Of a stretch of DNA of 64,000 nucleotides, positions 8,118 to 16,246 are shown one piece after another; positions within the stretch are counted from its first letter, which is position 1; each line of letters begins with the position of its first letter. The position numbers and the translations under genes are program-made. The DNA comes from a bacterium (GTDB lineage: Bacteria; Myxococcota_A; Bradymonadia; UBA7976; UBA1532), in assembly GCA_030427205.1 (NCBI GenBank), contig JAUHXC010000005.1, forward strand, positions 186,001-250,000, read 5' to 3'. The notes beneath the pieces are model-generated. The model did not search any database. It was not told the DNA's origin and saw only the letters and a list, made by a program, of their open reading frames with translations.

Positions 8118-9272
8118 ATGGTGCACACGCGCCGGGGCGCCCGAATATTCGGGGTCCCGCCCATTTCTGGCAGAGCTCGGGGTAAGACTCGACCCGCGCG
8201 GTCGCTCAGCGCCCTGCTGATCGCGCTCTCGGCGGTGGTTTGCAGCCCCGTATCGTCGCCCGCCGCGGTGCTCGCACCGACCCCGGGGCAATCGGTGGAG
8301 CTGCTCGAAGAGAACGTGCTGCTGGTCTACGACCCGCTGACGGCGTCGCAGACGACCGTCGTGCAGCATACGTTCGTCGGCACCGCCTCGCCGTTCGGCC
8401 TGATTCTGCCGGTGCCCGATCAGGCGCGGGTGCGCACCCACAGCCAACGTCTGCGCAACGCCATCCGCAATCGCCTGCACCCGCGCGGCCGGGTCCAGCG
8501 CACGCTGTCGGTCGAGTTGACGAGCTGGACCGCCGGCTGCGCGCTGCGCGATGTGGGCGATGGGGTGCCGCTCGAAGGCGAGGAGCCGGCGCAGCGCAAT
8601 CGCGGCGCGCAGGTCGAGACGGCGACGCTCGGGGCCGCCCCGGAGCCGCTGCACGACTGGCTGCTCGACAACGGCTTCACCGTGGCGCCGGCTCAGGCGG
8701 CGTGGCTCAGCGAGCTGCGCGCCTCGGGTTGGGGGCTGGTGGGGGTGACGATCCGCCCGCGGGCGGTTGATGGCGCGCCGGAGCCGCGCATGCGCGGGCC
8801 GGTGATCTCCATCACTCACGGGGCGCGGGAGCCGCTGTTCGCCGCCCGGCATCCGCCGTTTGCCCTGGTCGAAGATGGCGGCGAGGCGCCCGCGCTGGAG
8901 ATCGCCGTGCTCACCGAGTGGGCCGTGGCCGTCGATGTCGACCGCCCCCCGCTGCCCTTCTTCGCCGACATCCTCACCGAGAAGGCGGTCAACCGGCTGA
9001 GCACCGACGCCGGCGGGTTGCCCTGGGACTTCAGGCGCGAGGGCTCGTTGACCGGCTTCCGGGTCGACCGGCCGACCCGGGGCATGGGCATCGTGCGCTT
9101 CGTACGCGCCGACCCGTGGCCGACGACCCGGCCGACGCCGGCGCCGCGCATCCGGGCCAATACCCTGCGCCTGCCGTTCGAGGTCGTATTGATCTTGATC
9201 GGGCTGGCGATCTGGGGTTGGCGCCGACCCAACCGGAGGCGGCTGGGCCGCGGCGGGCAGCGGCTGTCCTGA
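8118..9272 (+). CDS. DUF2330 family membrane-anchored protein
   Basis: 384 residues. After a signal segment (SLSALLIALSAVVCSPVSSPAA, cleavage near residue 50), the protein matches the DUF2330 pattern: VLLVYDPLTASQTTVVQHTFVG..SPFGLILPVPDQARV near the start, then a long beta-rich region, and a C-terminal transmembrane segment (FEVVLILIGLAIWGW) followed by a basic tail. DUF2330 proteins are exported proteins of unknown function, common in Myxococcota. The predicted layout is a large extracytoplasmic domain anchored at its C terminus. The N-terminal 23 residues before the hydrophobic stretch may mean the true start is further downstream. Confidence 0.8.
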   Translation: MVHTRRGARIFGVPPISGRARGKTRPARSLSALLIALSAVVCSPVSSPAAVLAPTPGQSVELLEENVLLVYDPLTASQTTVVQHTFVGTASPFGLILPVPDQARVRTHSQRLRNAIRNRLHPRGRVQRTLSVELTSWTAGCALRDVGDGVPLEGEEPAQRNRGAQVETATLGAAPEPLHDWLLDNGFTVAPAQAAWLSELRASGWGLVGVTIRPRAVDGAPEPRMRGPVISITHGAREPLFAARHPPFALVEDGGEAPALEIAVLTEWAVAVDVDRPPLPFFADILTEKAVNRLSTDAGGLPWDFRREGSLTGFRVDRPTRGMGIVRFVRADPWPTTRPTPAPRIRANTLRLPFEVVLILIGLAIWGWRRPNRRRLGRGGQRLS

Positions 9273-9342
9273 GCAGCGGCCGCCGTGGGCAGCGCTGTGA
9301 GCAGCACTGTGAGCGGGTGCGTTCCGCGGAGCGCGGGCGTCG

Positions 9343-10062
9343 CTACTGCGGGTCGATCCCGGCGCACTCGACGAAGTCGGGGTTGCAGCTGCCCGCCCGG
9401 CAGTCGGCGCACGCGGCGCTGCCGGCGTCGATGCACTGCAGCGCACAGTTCATGATCGTGCAGGCGATGATGTCGCCGAAGCACCCGGCGCACTCGGGGC
9501 TGAGGCCCGTGGCGTCGGCGATGCACTGGGTCGCGCAGGGGGCCCCGCCCGCGAGGCACTCGAGGGCGCAGCCGCCGATGGTATCGGCGAGGCTGTCGAC
9601 CACGTCTTCCAGGACTTGCTGATCGTCGGGCCCGACACAGGCCCCCTCCGCCGGCTGCGGCTCGGGCTCGGGCTGCGGTTCCGGCTCAGGCTCGGGTTCG
9701 GGCTCGGGCTGCGGTTCCGGCTCAGGCTCGGGTTCGGGCTCCGGCTGCGGCTCGGGCTCGGGCTGCGGTTCGGGTTCCGGCTGCGGCTCGGGCTCGGGCA
9801 GCGGTTCGGGCTCGGGCAGCGGTTCCGGCTCGGGCTGCGGTTCGGGTTCCAGCTGCGGTTCGGGCTCGGGCTGCGGTTCCGGCTGCGGCTCGGGCTCCGG
9901 CTGCGGCTCGGGCTCGGGCTGCGGTTCGGGCTCCGGCTGCGGCTCGGGCTCCATCTGCCCCGTCACGGCGTCCACCGCGGCGTCGCTGCCGCCGCCACCC
10001 CCGTCCGGGGTACAGGCCAGCGCGAGGGCGGCGATCATCCATACGGGCCATGCGTTGCGCAT
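9343..10062 (-). CDS. Lipoprotein with long Glu-Pro/Gln-Pro repeat and Cys-rich C-terminal domain
   Basis: 239 residues from the ATG at 10062, which has an AGGAG ribosome site. Lipoprotein signal [18 protein letters not shown] short Gly/Asp spacer leads into about 100 residues of alternating EPEP/PQPEP repeats (about 9645-9950 in DNA). This is probably an extended, negatively charged stalk that spans the wall or holds the head away from the membrane. The C-terminal domain (about 85 residues) has 14 or so Cys ([36 protein letters not shown]) and is likely a compact disulfide-bonded helical domain. Function unknown. Confidence 0.8.
   Translation of the reverse strand: MRNAWPVWMIAALALACTPDGGGGGSDAAVDAVTGQMEPEPQPEPEPQPEPEPQPEPEPQPEPQPEPEPQLEPEPQPEPEPLPEPEPLPEPEPQPEPEPQPEPEPQPEPEPEPEPEPQPEPEPEPEPEPQPEPEPQPAEGACVGPDDQQVLEDVVDSLADTIGGCALECLAGGAPCATQCIADATGLSPECAGCFGDIIACTIMNCALQCIDAGSAACADCRAGSCNPDFVECAGIDPQ
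9645..9950. repeat. Short-unit coding repeat (EP/PQ stalk)
   Basis: A degenerate array of 6- and 12-base units (sense strand GAGCCC and CAGCCG types) encodes the Glu-Pro-Gln stalk of the lipoprotein at 9343-10062. Nearly identical units in tandem make the length prone to change by slippage. Confidence 0.85.
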
Positions 10063-10191
10063 CCGAAACTCCTCTGCTCGTCTCTCGGCGGGCGCCGACT
10101 GGATCAGGACACCGCACGCACAGTGAAGTGACGCGCAGGGGCTGCACAATACCTTTGTGGGAGGTCGGTGGTGGCCCGCAGAGCGTATGGG

Positions 10192-10929
10192 TCAGCCGAG
10201 CGCGCCCTGGGCTTGCCGCTCGAGCGCGTAGTCGCGCAAAGCCTGACGGGTGGCCGAGGTGAGGCCGACGAAGCTCGCGCCGACCCGGTGGTAGCCCAGG
10301 CCGAGCTTGCGGGTGTGCACGACCCGCGCCCGCAGGGACTCGGCGGGGATCTTCAGCTCGGCGAAGAGAATGGGCGCCTCGATGACCACCACCTCGTCCC
10401 GGGCAGGCGGGGTCTTGGTGCGCCAGCCGATGCCGCCCTCCGAGACGTCGATGCCCTTGCCGCCGGGCGCCGGGCCCAGACCCAGATCGAGGATGCTGCC
10501 CCTCGGAAACTGGCGCCGGTTGGGCCCGCTCCACGCGTCGGCCGACGGCAGCCGGTGGGACAGGGCCTCCTTGACCTTGGCGATGAGCACCGTCGGGTCG
10601 AGCGGCTTGACGAGGTAGTCGACCACCCCCAGCGACAGCGCGCGGTCGACGTCGGCCGGCTGGCTCAGCGCGGTCATCATGACCACCGGAATCGCCGCGG
10701 CCTTGGGATACTTGCGCATCAGCTCGAGCAGCTGGAAGCCGTCCATCTCGGGCATGCGGATGTCGAGCACGATGAGGTCGGGCACGGTCTTCTGCAGCAG
10801 CCGCACCGCCTCCTTGCCGTCCCCCGCCTCGAGCACCGCGAAGCCCGCCCGCTTGAGGTTGTAGGCGACGAGTCGCCGGATGTTGGGGCTGTCCTCGACG
10901 GTGAGGATCGTCTTTTGCTGGCCGTCCAT
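10192..10929 (-). CDS. Response regulator with REC and PilZ domains
   Basis: 245 residues. The REC domain is at 6-122, with phospho-acceptor Asp56 in LIVLDIRMP, acidic Glu12/Asp13, Thr86 and Lys108. A short linker leads to a PilZ domain (about 136-236) that keeps both c-di-GMP motifs: RxxxR (R139-R143, RQFPR) and DxSxxG (161-166, DVSEGG). The protein should therefore join a phosphorylation input to c-di-GMP binding, most likely controlling motility, polarity or surface behaviour by protein contact, as there is no DNA-binding domain. It starts 19 bp after the cyclase gene stop, so it is probably the last gene of that operon. The cognate kinase could be the one at 14445. Confidence 0.9.
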   Translation of the reverse strand: MDGQQKTILTVEDSPNIRRLVAYNLKRAGFAVLEAGDGKEAVRLLQKTVPDLIVLDIRMPEMDGFQLLELMRKYPKAAAIPVVMMTALSQPADVDRALSLGVVDYLVKPLDPTVLIAKVKEALSHRLPSADAWSGPNRRQFPRGSILDLGLGPAPGGKGIDVSEGGIGWRTKTPPARDEVVVIEAPILFAELKIPAESLRARVVHTRKLGLGYHRVGASFVGLTSATRQALRDYALERQAQGALG

Positions 10930-10948
10930 CGGTCGCTGCTGCCTTCTC

Positions 10949-12541
10949 TCAGTTGAGCCCGAGCACCCGGTAGATGGGCACCTTCTTCGACTTGCCCTTC
11001 ATCTCGGCGTCCCCGCGGGCGTCGTAGACCAGGTCGGCCCCACACGCCTCGCGGATGGGCTCGCTGACCAGGATCTCGCCCGGCGCCGCGTGGCTGCACA
11101 GCCGCGAGGCGGTGTTCACCGTATCGCCGATGACGGTGTACGACAGCGTGCGGGTCGAGCCCATATAGCCCGCCACCAGTCGCCCGGTGTTGATGCCGCA
11201 GCCCACCTTGAGCGGGCTGAGGTTGTCCGCCTTGCGGCCCCGGTTGAAGCCCTCGAGGGCCTTCTTCATCTCGAGGGCCGCCATCACCGCCCGCCGCGCG
11301 TGGTCCTCCTGGCGCACGGGCGCGCCCCACACCGCCATGATCTCGTCGCCGATGAACTTGTCGAGCGTGCCCTCGTGCTGGAACACGATGTCGACCATGA
11401 TCTCGAAGTACTCGTTGAGCAACGACACCATCTTCTGCGGATCGAGCCGCTCGCTCATCGCCGTGAAGCCGCGGATGTCGGCGAAGAGCACCGTCGCCTC
11501 GCGCAGCTCGCCGCCCTTCTGCATGGCGATGGTGCCCTTGACCACCTCTTCGACGAGGTTGGGCGAGAGCAGCCGCGAGAGGTTGTGCCGGGCCACCGCC
11601 TCGGCCTCGGCCTGCTTGGCCAGGCGGGCGTTGGCGATCTTGAGCGCCGCCTGATTGCCGAAGACGGTGAGGATGCGCAGGTCCTTCTCGGTGAAGACGC
11701 CGGTCGCGATGCGGGTGTCGAGGTGGATCATGCCCAGCAGCTCGTCACCGGTCATCAGCGGCACGCACATGGTGCTGCGGATGCCCTGCATGATGATCGA
11801 GTGGCTGCCGCCGAAGCGGCTGTCCATCGTCGCGTCGCTCGACAACACCGAGTTGTGGTGCTCGATGACCTCGTTGAGGATCGTCTGCGAGAGCTCGACC
11901 CGCTCGTCGCGCCCCCGGCGGTTCTTGATCGCCCGCGGCTCGGGCTCGCCGTCGCGGTTCATCAGCAGGATCACGCCGCGGTCGGCGTTGGTGAACTCGA
12001 ACGCCTTCTCGAGGATCTTGTCGAGCAGGGTCTCGAAGTCGAGCTCGGTGCCGATCGCCTGGTTGAGTTCGAAGGCGATGCGCAGCTTCTCGTAGTCGGC
12101 CCGCAGGGTGCTCTCGTCGGCGATCTGCGACTCGGGCACGAACTCCTGGCTGCGGCTCTCGTCGACCTGCACCCGCGAGCGGATGGCCGAGTCGGTCACC
12201 GTCGTCTGCTGGATGGTGACGTTCTCCATCGGGCCCTGTTGGGCCTTCTCGGCTTTGTCGTCGACGTAGATGATCCGGGTGCTGCCCAGGGTGATCGTAT
12301 CGCCGTCGCGCAGCCGGGTGCGCCCGCGGATCTGCACCCCGTTGACGAAGGTGCCGTTGCGGCTGGACATGTCCTGCAGCCAGTAGGCGTCGTCGGCGAA
12401 GGTCACCAGGGCGTGTTCCTTGCTGACGACCCGGTCGAGCACCTGGATGGTCTGATCCGGATGCCGACCGAGGGTATTGATCGCCCGCAGGCCATGCTCG
12501 CTCTGCTCGCCGGTGGGGCTCCTCACGATCAGCTTCGCCAT
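10949..12541 (-). CDS. FHA-GAF-class III adenylate/guanylate cyclase
   Basis: 530 residues, cytoplasmic. The FHA domain (20-95) has the phosphothreonine-binding GRH (R26), S40 and N62 residues. A GAF domain spans about 165-310 and the class III cyclase domain about 340-525. The two metal Asp are D355 (FADIRGFT) and D399 (KFIGDE). Lys395 and Thr469 suit adenine selection, and N476/R480 match the transition-state pair (VNTASR). It therefore looks like an active adenylate cyclase, controlled by phosphothreonine partner binding and by a GAF ligand. The neighbours are a TPR lipoprotein gene 9 bp upstream and the REC-PilZ gene 19 bp downstream. FHA in Myxococcota often pairs with Ser/Thr kinases. 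The ATP-versus-GTP choice is inferred from residues only. Confidence 0.9.
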   Translation of the reverse strand: MAKLIVRSPTGEQSEHGLRAINTLGRHPDQTIQVLDRVVSKEHALVTFADDAYWLQDMSSRNGTFVNGVQIRGRTRLRDGDTITLGSTRIIYVDDKAEKAQQGPMENVTIQQTTVTDSAIRSRVQVDESRSQEFVPESQIADESTLRADYEKLRIAFELNQAIGTELDFETLLDKILEKAFEFTNADRGVILLMNRDGEPEPRAIKNRRGRDERVELSQTILNEVIEHHNSVLSSDATMDSRFGGSHSIIMQGIRSTMCVPLMTGDELLGMIHLDTRIATGVFTEKDLRILTVFGNQAALKIANARLAKQAEAEAVARHNLSRLLSPNLVEEVVKGTIAMQKGGELREATVLFADIRGFTAMSERLDPQKMVSLLNEYFEIMVDIVFQHEGTLDKFIGDEIMAVWGAPVRQEDHARRAVMAALEMKKALEGFNRGRKADNLSPLKVGCGINTGRLVAGYMGSTRTLSYTVIGDTVNTASRLCSHAAPGEILVSEPIREACGADLVYDARGDAEMKGKSKKVPIYRVLGLN

Positions 12542-12550
12542 CGGCGATCC

Positions 12551-13612
12551 CTACTCCTTCCCGCTCTCGTCGGCCTGCGCCGCGCGCAGACGCTCGAGAC
12601 GAGCGGCGTCGGCCGCGGTCCCGTCGGCCTTCTTCAGCATCTCGGCCATGGCCTTCTCGGCCCCGGCGAGATCACCGCGCTTCTCACGCACCCGCGCCAG
12701 CGCCCGCCAGCCCGATGCGTCGCTCGGGGCCAGCCGGGTGCTCGACTCGAGCGCCCGCTCGGCGCCGTCCAGATCGCCGGACAGGCCGAGCGCCGTGCCC
12801 AACCGCACACGCAGCCGGGCATCATCCGGGTCGGCGGCGGCCGCCTCGCGAAAGGCCTCGGCCGCCTCGGCGTGCTTGCCGGCCCGGGCGAGCGCGTCGC
12901 CCAGCTCCCGGCGCGCAGCCGCGCCTTCTTCTTTGTCGGCGATCCTGGCGCGCGCCGCCAGCATCCCGTCGACATCGCCGCCGCCGGCCAGCACCGCCGC
13001 CCGGATGCGCTCGACCTGAACGTCGTTCGGCCGCAGCCGGGCGAGGGCCTCGACCAGCGGCTTCGCCTGCCCGCTCCGCCCCAGCTTGAGCAGCGCGAAC
13101 GCCTCACCATACAACGCGTCGGCATCGTTCGGCGCGCGGGTTCGGGCCCGGCGAAAGGCCACCGCCGCGTCAGTATAGCGTCCGGCGTGCTGATAGATCT
13201 GCCCCTCGGCCGACGGCACCGCCGGATCGCGCGGTGCGCGGGTCGCCGCCCGGCGCAGGGTCGCGATGGCGCCGTCCAGATCGCCCCGGCGCGCCATCGC
13301 CCGCGCCTCGTCGATGAGCGCGCGGACCTCGGGGCCGCCGGCTTCGGCCTCGGCCGGCGGCGTGGCGCCGGGCAGCCCGCTCGGCCCGAGGTACATCGCC
13401 GTCGGACGCGGCGCCTCGGCGGCCTCTTCGGCCACGGCCGGCGGCGCGTCGTCGGCAGGCTCGACCTCGACCGGCGGCACCGGCTCGGGCGCAGGACGGT
13501 CGGCGATGGGCGTACCGATCCATTGCCCGTCGGACGCGGGTCGACCGGTGTCGACGCAGCCCCCGCAGAGGGCGACGCCGACCACGAGCGTCGGGAGAGC
13601 ACGGCTTCGCAT
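12551..13612 (-). CDS. TPR-containing lipoprotein
   Basis: 353 residues from the ATG at 13612. Lipoprotein signal MRSRALPTLVVGVALCGGC. A Pro/Ala/Glu-rich linker (about 25-90) is followed by at least six TPR-like helical repeats (for example ALIDEARAMARRGDLDGAIATLRRA, GRYTDAAVAFRRARTRAPNDADALYGEAFALLKLGRSGQA, GKHAEAAEAFREAAAADPDDARLRVRLG). It ends in AERLERLRAAQADESGKE-type helices. Expected to be a periplasmic or outer-membrane scaffold. It ends 9 bp before the FHA-cyclase gene and is probably co-transcribed with it. The frame is open farther upstream into the neighbouring gene, and the ribosome site is weak, so the start rests on the signal peptide. Confidence 0.8.
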   Translation of the reverse strand: MRSRALPTLVVGVALCGGCVDTGRPASDGQWIGTPIADRPAPEPVPPVEVEPADDAPPAVAEEAAEAPRPTAMYLGPSGLPGATPPAEAEAGGPEVRALIDEARAMARRGDLDGAIATLRRAATRAPRDPAVPSAEGQIYQHAGRYTDAAVAFRRARTRAPNDADALYGEAFALLKLGRSGQAKPLVEALARLRPNDVQVERIRAAVLAGGGDVDGMLAARARIADKEEGAAARRELGDALARAGKHAEAAEAFREAAAADPDDARLRVRLGTALGLSGDLDGAERALESSTRLAPSDASGWRALARVREKRGDLAGAEKAMAEMLKKADGTAADAARLERLRAAQADESGKE

Positions 13613-13734
13613 GTTCGTTGTCGAGAAATACCACGCCCGGGAGGCAGCGGCCACGTCATCGAGTACCGCATCGAGTACCGCGGCGGGGACCGCTGGGCAT
13701 CCGGCCGGCGCGACGGGCCATCGGCGCCGCTTCG

Positions 13735-14448
13735 TCAACCGCCGGCGAAGCGCACCCGCAGCGGAAAATGGTCGCTGGCGGTCGCCGACCGCTCGACCCG
13801 CGCCGCCAGCGGGCGCAGCCCGGCGTTGCAGAAGACGTAGTCGATACGCCGGTGGGGGTCGATGACGCTGAAGGTCTCGGCGGGGCCCCGTCCGGCGGCG
13901 TCGAATGCGTCGACGAGGCCGCCGCGCGCCGCCTCGACGGTCGCGGTGCCCGGCCGGTCGTTGAGATCGCCGAGCACCACCAGCGGCCCGCACCCTTCGG
14001 CGGCCGCCGCGCCGATGATGCGCGCCTGCGCGAGCCGCTCCCCGCCGTGGATCGAGAGGTGGGTATTGATCAGCCGCACCGGCCCGGCCGGATGGGCCAG
14101 GATCGCCCGCAGCATCACCCGCTGCTCGTCGTCGACCCGCGGCAGGCGCTCGACCCGCACGTCGCGCAGCGGCCAGCGGGCGCACAGCGCGATGCCGTAG
14201 CGCCCGCCGGCGTCGTCGACGAGGGCCCCGGCGAAGGTCGAATGGGCCAGGCCGAGGTGGTCGGCGATCGCCCGCGCCTGGTCGACCCGCTCGCCCATGT
14301 TCCAGCGGTCGCCGACCTCCTGCAGCGCGAGCACGTCGGGCACCCCGCCGGCCCGCACCGCGTCGGCCACCGCCCGCAGGCTCGACTCGACGCCGAGGCG
14401 GATGTTGTAGCTGACGACCTCCAGGCCATCGAACGCCGCGTCGCTCAC
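13735..14448 (-). CDS. Endonuclease/exonuclease/phosphatase (EEP) family protein
   Basis: 237 residues from a GTG. It has the full set of EEP catalytic motifs: SYNIR (N/metal), LQEV (metal Glu), INTHLSIHG (His/Asn), LGDLNDRPG (catalytic Asp/Asn) and SDHFPL (catalytic Asp-His near the end). Members cleave phosphodiester bonds in nucleic acids, lipids or sugar phosphates. There is no export signal, so it is probably cytoplasmic. The GTGA overlap with the stop of the upstream histidine-kinase gene shows translational coupling and hints at a shared job. The substrate cannot be read from the sequence. Confidence 0.85.
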   Translation of the reverse strand: MSDAAFDGLEVVSYNIRLGVESSLRAVADAVRAGGVPDVLALQEVGDRWNMGERVDQARAIADHLGLAHSTFAGALVDDAGGRYGIALCARWPLRDVRVERLPRVDDEQRVMLRAILAHPAGPVRLINTHLSIHGGERLAQARIIGAAAAEGCGPLVVLGDLNDRPGTATVEAARGGLVDAFDAAGRGPAETFSVIDPHRRIDYVFCNAGLRPLAARVERSATASDHFPLRVRFAGG

Positions 14449-16088
14449 CCCGCCTCCTCGTCCGATGCCGGAGCGGCCCCGGCGGGCCGGTCGACGCCGC
14501 GCGGATGGCCCGCCTCGCCCGCGGCGTCGGCCGGATCGGGTCCGGCGGCCAGCGGCGGCAGGGAGGGCCGGCCGTCGGGCATCGGCGCCGGCAGCAGGTC
14601 GAGGCGCACCGTGGTGCCCCGGCCCAACGCCGACTCGATGTGCACCCGCCCGTCCTGGGCCTCGATGATCTTGCGCACCATCGCCAGCCCCAGCCCGGTG
14701 CCTTGGGGCTTGGTGCTGAAGAACGGCTCGAACAGCCGCTCGCGGATGTCGGCGGGCACCCCCGGCCCGTCGTCGATCACCGCCAGCGTGGCGTGGTCGC
14801 CCAAGGTGCGCACCCGCATCACGATATGGCCGCCAGCGGGCATCGCTTCGCGGGCGTTGCGCAGCAGGTTGAGCAGCGCCGAGCGCAGCTGGTTGGGATC
14901 GACCAGCGCCGGGCGCCCCGCCGGGTCGGGATCGAGCCGGACCTTCACCCGGGCCCGCTGCATCTCGTGGCGCACGAACTCCGCCAGTTCGGCGGCGGTG
15001 TGGTTGAGATCGACCGGCACCCGCTCGGGGCGCGGCAGGCGGGCGAAGCGCAGGTACTCCTCGGTGATCTCCCGCAGCCGCTCGACCTCCTTGATGATGT
15101 CGCCGAGCAGATCGCGGGCCCCGCTCAGGTTGGGCGCCCCGGCCAGCTCCAGCTCCTCCATCAGCAGCTCGGAGTTCAGCCCGATGCTCGACAGCGGGTT
15201 GCGCAGCTCGTGGGTGATCTGGGCCGACATGCGGCCCACCGTCGCCAGGCGCTCACGGTGCAGCAGCTCTTTCTGCTGGTCGCTGAGCTGGGCGTCGCGG
15301 CGGCGGATGGCCTCGGCCATGCGGTTGAAGTCTTCGGCCAGCGCCGCCAACTCGCCCGCGCCGGGCACGACCACCGGCTCGCCGGCGTAATCGCCGCGGG
15401 CGATGCGCTCGACCCCCGCCCGCAGCGAGCGCAGGGGCCGCAGCAGGCGCGCGGCGCTGAGGGTGATGCCGATGCCCAGCACCATCGCGACCGCCGCCAG
15501 CACGATGGCGCCCCACGCCGCCCGCTCCTCCTCGGCGGAGAACGCCAGGATCGCCCGGTCGAGGCCTTCGTCCAGCGCCAGCGCGAAGAGATCGACCCGC
15601 CGCCCGAGCCGGGTGAGCACCGCCCGCGCTTCACGCCGCAGCGGGTCGGCGGTGGCGGCGTCGTCGATCGCGGCGAACCACGCCTGAACCGCGGTCTCGA
15701 GATCGGCGTATTGCTGCTCGAGCTCGGCGAGCGGGTCGAGCAGCGAGCGGACCTCGGGCGGCGCGTCATCGGCCTCGAGCCGGTCGCGGGCCTGTCCCAG
15801 ATGCTCGCCGATGGCCCGCAGGTACGACGTGCGCCGCTGCATCACGTGGGCGTCGCGCTGACGGGCCACCCGGTCGGGGGAGTCGAGGGCCAGCAGCAGG
15901 TCGAGGCCCTGCAGGTCGCTGCGCAGCTGGGCGACGATGGCCGGCATCGGCACCACCGTCGCGTAGACCCGGGCCACGTCGCGGCCCAGCGCCCGCACCT
16001 GCCACACGGTGTAGACGGTCACCCCGCCGAAGGTGAGCAGGAGCAGCACGAAGCCGGTGAAGACCCGACCCGGGATCGACTGACGCAT
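14445..16088 (-). CDS. Two-transmembrane HAMP sensor histidine kinase
   Basis: 547 residues from the ATG at 16088. TM1 is at 9-30, then a helical extracytoplasmic sensor (about 31-188), TM2 (190-212) and a HAMP linker (RLLRPLRSLRAGVERIARGDY). The HisKA phospho-acceptor is His293 in THELRNPLSSI. The HATPase region has an N box (LLNLLRNAREA), G1 (DDGPGVP), an F box (FEPFFST) and G2 (GTGLGLAMV). All catalytic elements are intact. The C terminus is a Pro/Ala-rich tail. It overlaps the EEP gene by 4 bases. No response-regulator gene is adjacent. The REC-PilZ protein at 10192 is the nearest candidate partner. Confidence 0.9.
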   Translation of the reverse strand: MRQSIPGRVFTGFVLLLLTFGGVTVYTVWQVRALGRDVARVYATVVPMPAIVAQLRSDLQGLDLLLALDSPDRVARQRDAHVMQRRTSYLRAIGEHLGQARDRLEADDAPPEVRSLLDPLAELEQQYADLETAVQAWFAAIDDAATADPLRREARAVLTRLGRRVDLFALALDEGLDRAILAFSAEEERAAWGAIVLAAVAMVLGIGITLSAARLLRPLRSLRAGVERIARGDYAGEPVVVPGAGELAALAEDFNRMAEAIRRRDAQLSDQQKELLHRERLATVGRMSAQITHELRNPLSSIGLNSELLMEELELAGAPNLSGARDLLGDIIKEVERLREITEEYLRFARLPRPERVPVDLNHTAAELAEFVRHEMQRARVKVRLDPDPAGRPALVDPNQLRSALLNLLRNAREAMPAGGHIVMRVRTLGDHATLAVIDDGPGVPADIRERLFEPFFSTKPQGTGLGLAMVRKIIEAQDGRVHIESALGRGTTVRLDLLPAPMPDGRPSLPPLAAGPDPADAAGEAGHPRGVDRPAGAAPASDEEAG

Positions 16089-16246
16089 GCGGTGACCGGC
16101 GCTCCTCGGATAGAGTCTCGGCTTCGGTGGCGACGGCCCGCCGCGCAGGGGTGAGACAGGGCCCCGCGCGACGTTGACGACGACCGGGCGCCATGCTACC
16201 GCCATTCGCTGCGATGTGCAGGCGCAGTCCGCGCCGGGAGTGCTCG

